Shown in pieces: positions 63,636-64,000 of a stretch of DNA of 64,000 bases (positions are counted from its first letter, which is position 1; each line of letters opens with the position of its first letter). The notes below the pieces were generated by a model. The model was not told the DNA's origin. It was given only the letters and a program-made list of their open reading frames with translations, and ran no database searches. Origin of the DNA: Catenovulum sediminis (GTDB taxonomy: Bacteria; Pseudomonadota; Gammaproteobacteria; Enterobacterales; Alteromonadaceae); contig NZ_CP041660.1 in NCBI RefSeq assembly GCF_007289895.1, positions 2,542,001 to 2,606,000 of the forward strand, given 5' to 3'. A program made the translations under genes and the position numbers.

Positions 63636-63924
63636 GCATCTTAGGTATTAAACATTAAGTTGACGCAAGTGTAATCAAGTTTGCCCCTGAGTCCAAGACT
63701 TGAGCGTTGCTTTAGTGAAAAACACATGAATATTTGTTTAAAGGCGCGGATAGATGGTTTATATTTATTGATATTGAACTATGCTATTGAGCAACGCAAA
63801 AAAAACCTCAATATTAACCCCTGATTGTATGTTTAAAATGTGTTTTTACAACAGATTACAGATGAAAGTTTAACGGGGATGGTCCGCTTTGCGGGATTTA
63901 GATTTTTTATGGAGAGTTTCAAAA

Positions 63925-64000
63925 ATGTCGAATATGTTACATGTCAACCGAGCGACTTTTGACGAGGTCATGTTGCCTAACTATGCACCTCAAAGTGTTG
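63925..64000 (+). CDS. argD: Acetylornithine/succinyldiaminopimelate aminotransferase (5' end only)
   Basis: Only 25 residues are visible: MSNMLHVNRATFDEVMLPNY, then APQSV. This opening (xxVxRxxFDEVMxPNYxP) is typical of ArgD/AstC class III PLP aminotransferases, which act in arginine and lysine synthesis or arginine breakdown. GGAGAG sits 9 bases before the ATG. The family call rests on a short stretch, so AstC remains possible. Confidence 0.65.
   Translation, partial: MSNMLHVNRATFDEVMLPNYAPQSV

Noticed and set aside
63721-63760. ArgR-box-like TGAATATTTG-TTTA before argD
   Set aside because: Only one half fits the consensus and no tandem second box is seen.

Overview
The window looks like chromosomal DNA of a marine gammaproteobacterium, most likely from the Alteromonadales (Alteromonas/Catenovulum-like). 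The base composition is AT-rich. The housekeeping set fits this: gcvTHP, aroA, ppc, an NAD-type isocitrate dehydrogenase, ppnN, divergent queF and syd, csiV beside mfd, and argD. I place the order from remembered gene content and neighbourhoods, not from a search; the genus is a guess. I saw no tRNA, 16S/23S rRNA or CRISPR array. One structural RNA, the signal recognition particle RNA, lies on the minus strand at about 38048-38161.

Layout. 1-1489: N-terminus of a membrane sensor divergent from a periplasmic binding protein. 1587-6074: the glycine cleavage operon. 6190-12775: an accessory island. It holds a MvaI/BcnI-type restriction enzyme and a Dcm-type cytosine methyltransferase separated by an IS3-family remnant, then a LexA box, then a tight plus-strand unit: a SAM methyltransferase, an HNH nuclease fused to a UmuD-like S24 domain, a 32-codon bridging ORF and a DUF3037 protein. 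This last unit is my best candidate for an undescribed system. 12889-18505: a VCBS/UnbV lipoprotein, a 5'-nucleotidase lipoprotein, a MITE-like element and an alpha/beta-hydrolase-like protein. 18522-24020: a diguanylate cyclase, then a zinc-uptake pair (ZnuD-like TonB receptor and a His-rich lipoprotein) behind two Zur-like boxes.

24021-33148: small metabolic and regulatory genes, including a coupled DsbA-like/nitroreductase/YdcZ/GNAT/LysR run and a LysR-MFS divergent pair. 33266-37771: a decaying patch (a deleted methyltransferase and a thioredoxin-reductase-like gene broken at an A9 tract), an Rrf2 regulator with a perfect palindromic operator, and an ECF42-type sigma factor with its YCII/DGPF partners, one of them fused to a PhnB-like domain. 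38363-43523: aroA, a ~950 bp array of REP/BIME-like palindromes, and ppc.

43607-55542: isocitrate dehydrogenase, an HDOD-like protein, an SDR, ppnN, two more diguanylate cyclases, queF/syd and a Kef-type antiporter. 55560-63635 is all minus strand: a coupled perM-amidoligase-GATase-yqaA operon, then csiV and mfd. argD begins at the right edge. Three GGDEF proteins, each with an intact-looking active site and an RxxD inhibitory site, point to active cyclic-di-GMP signalling.
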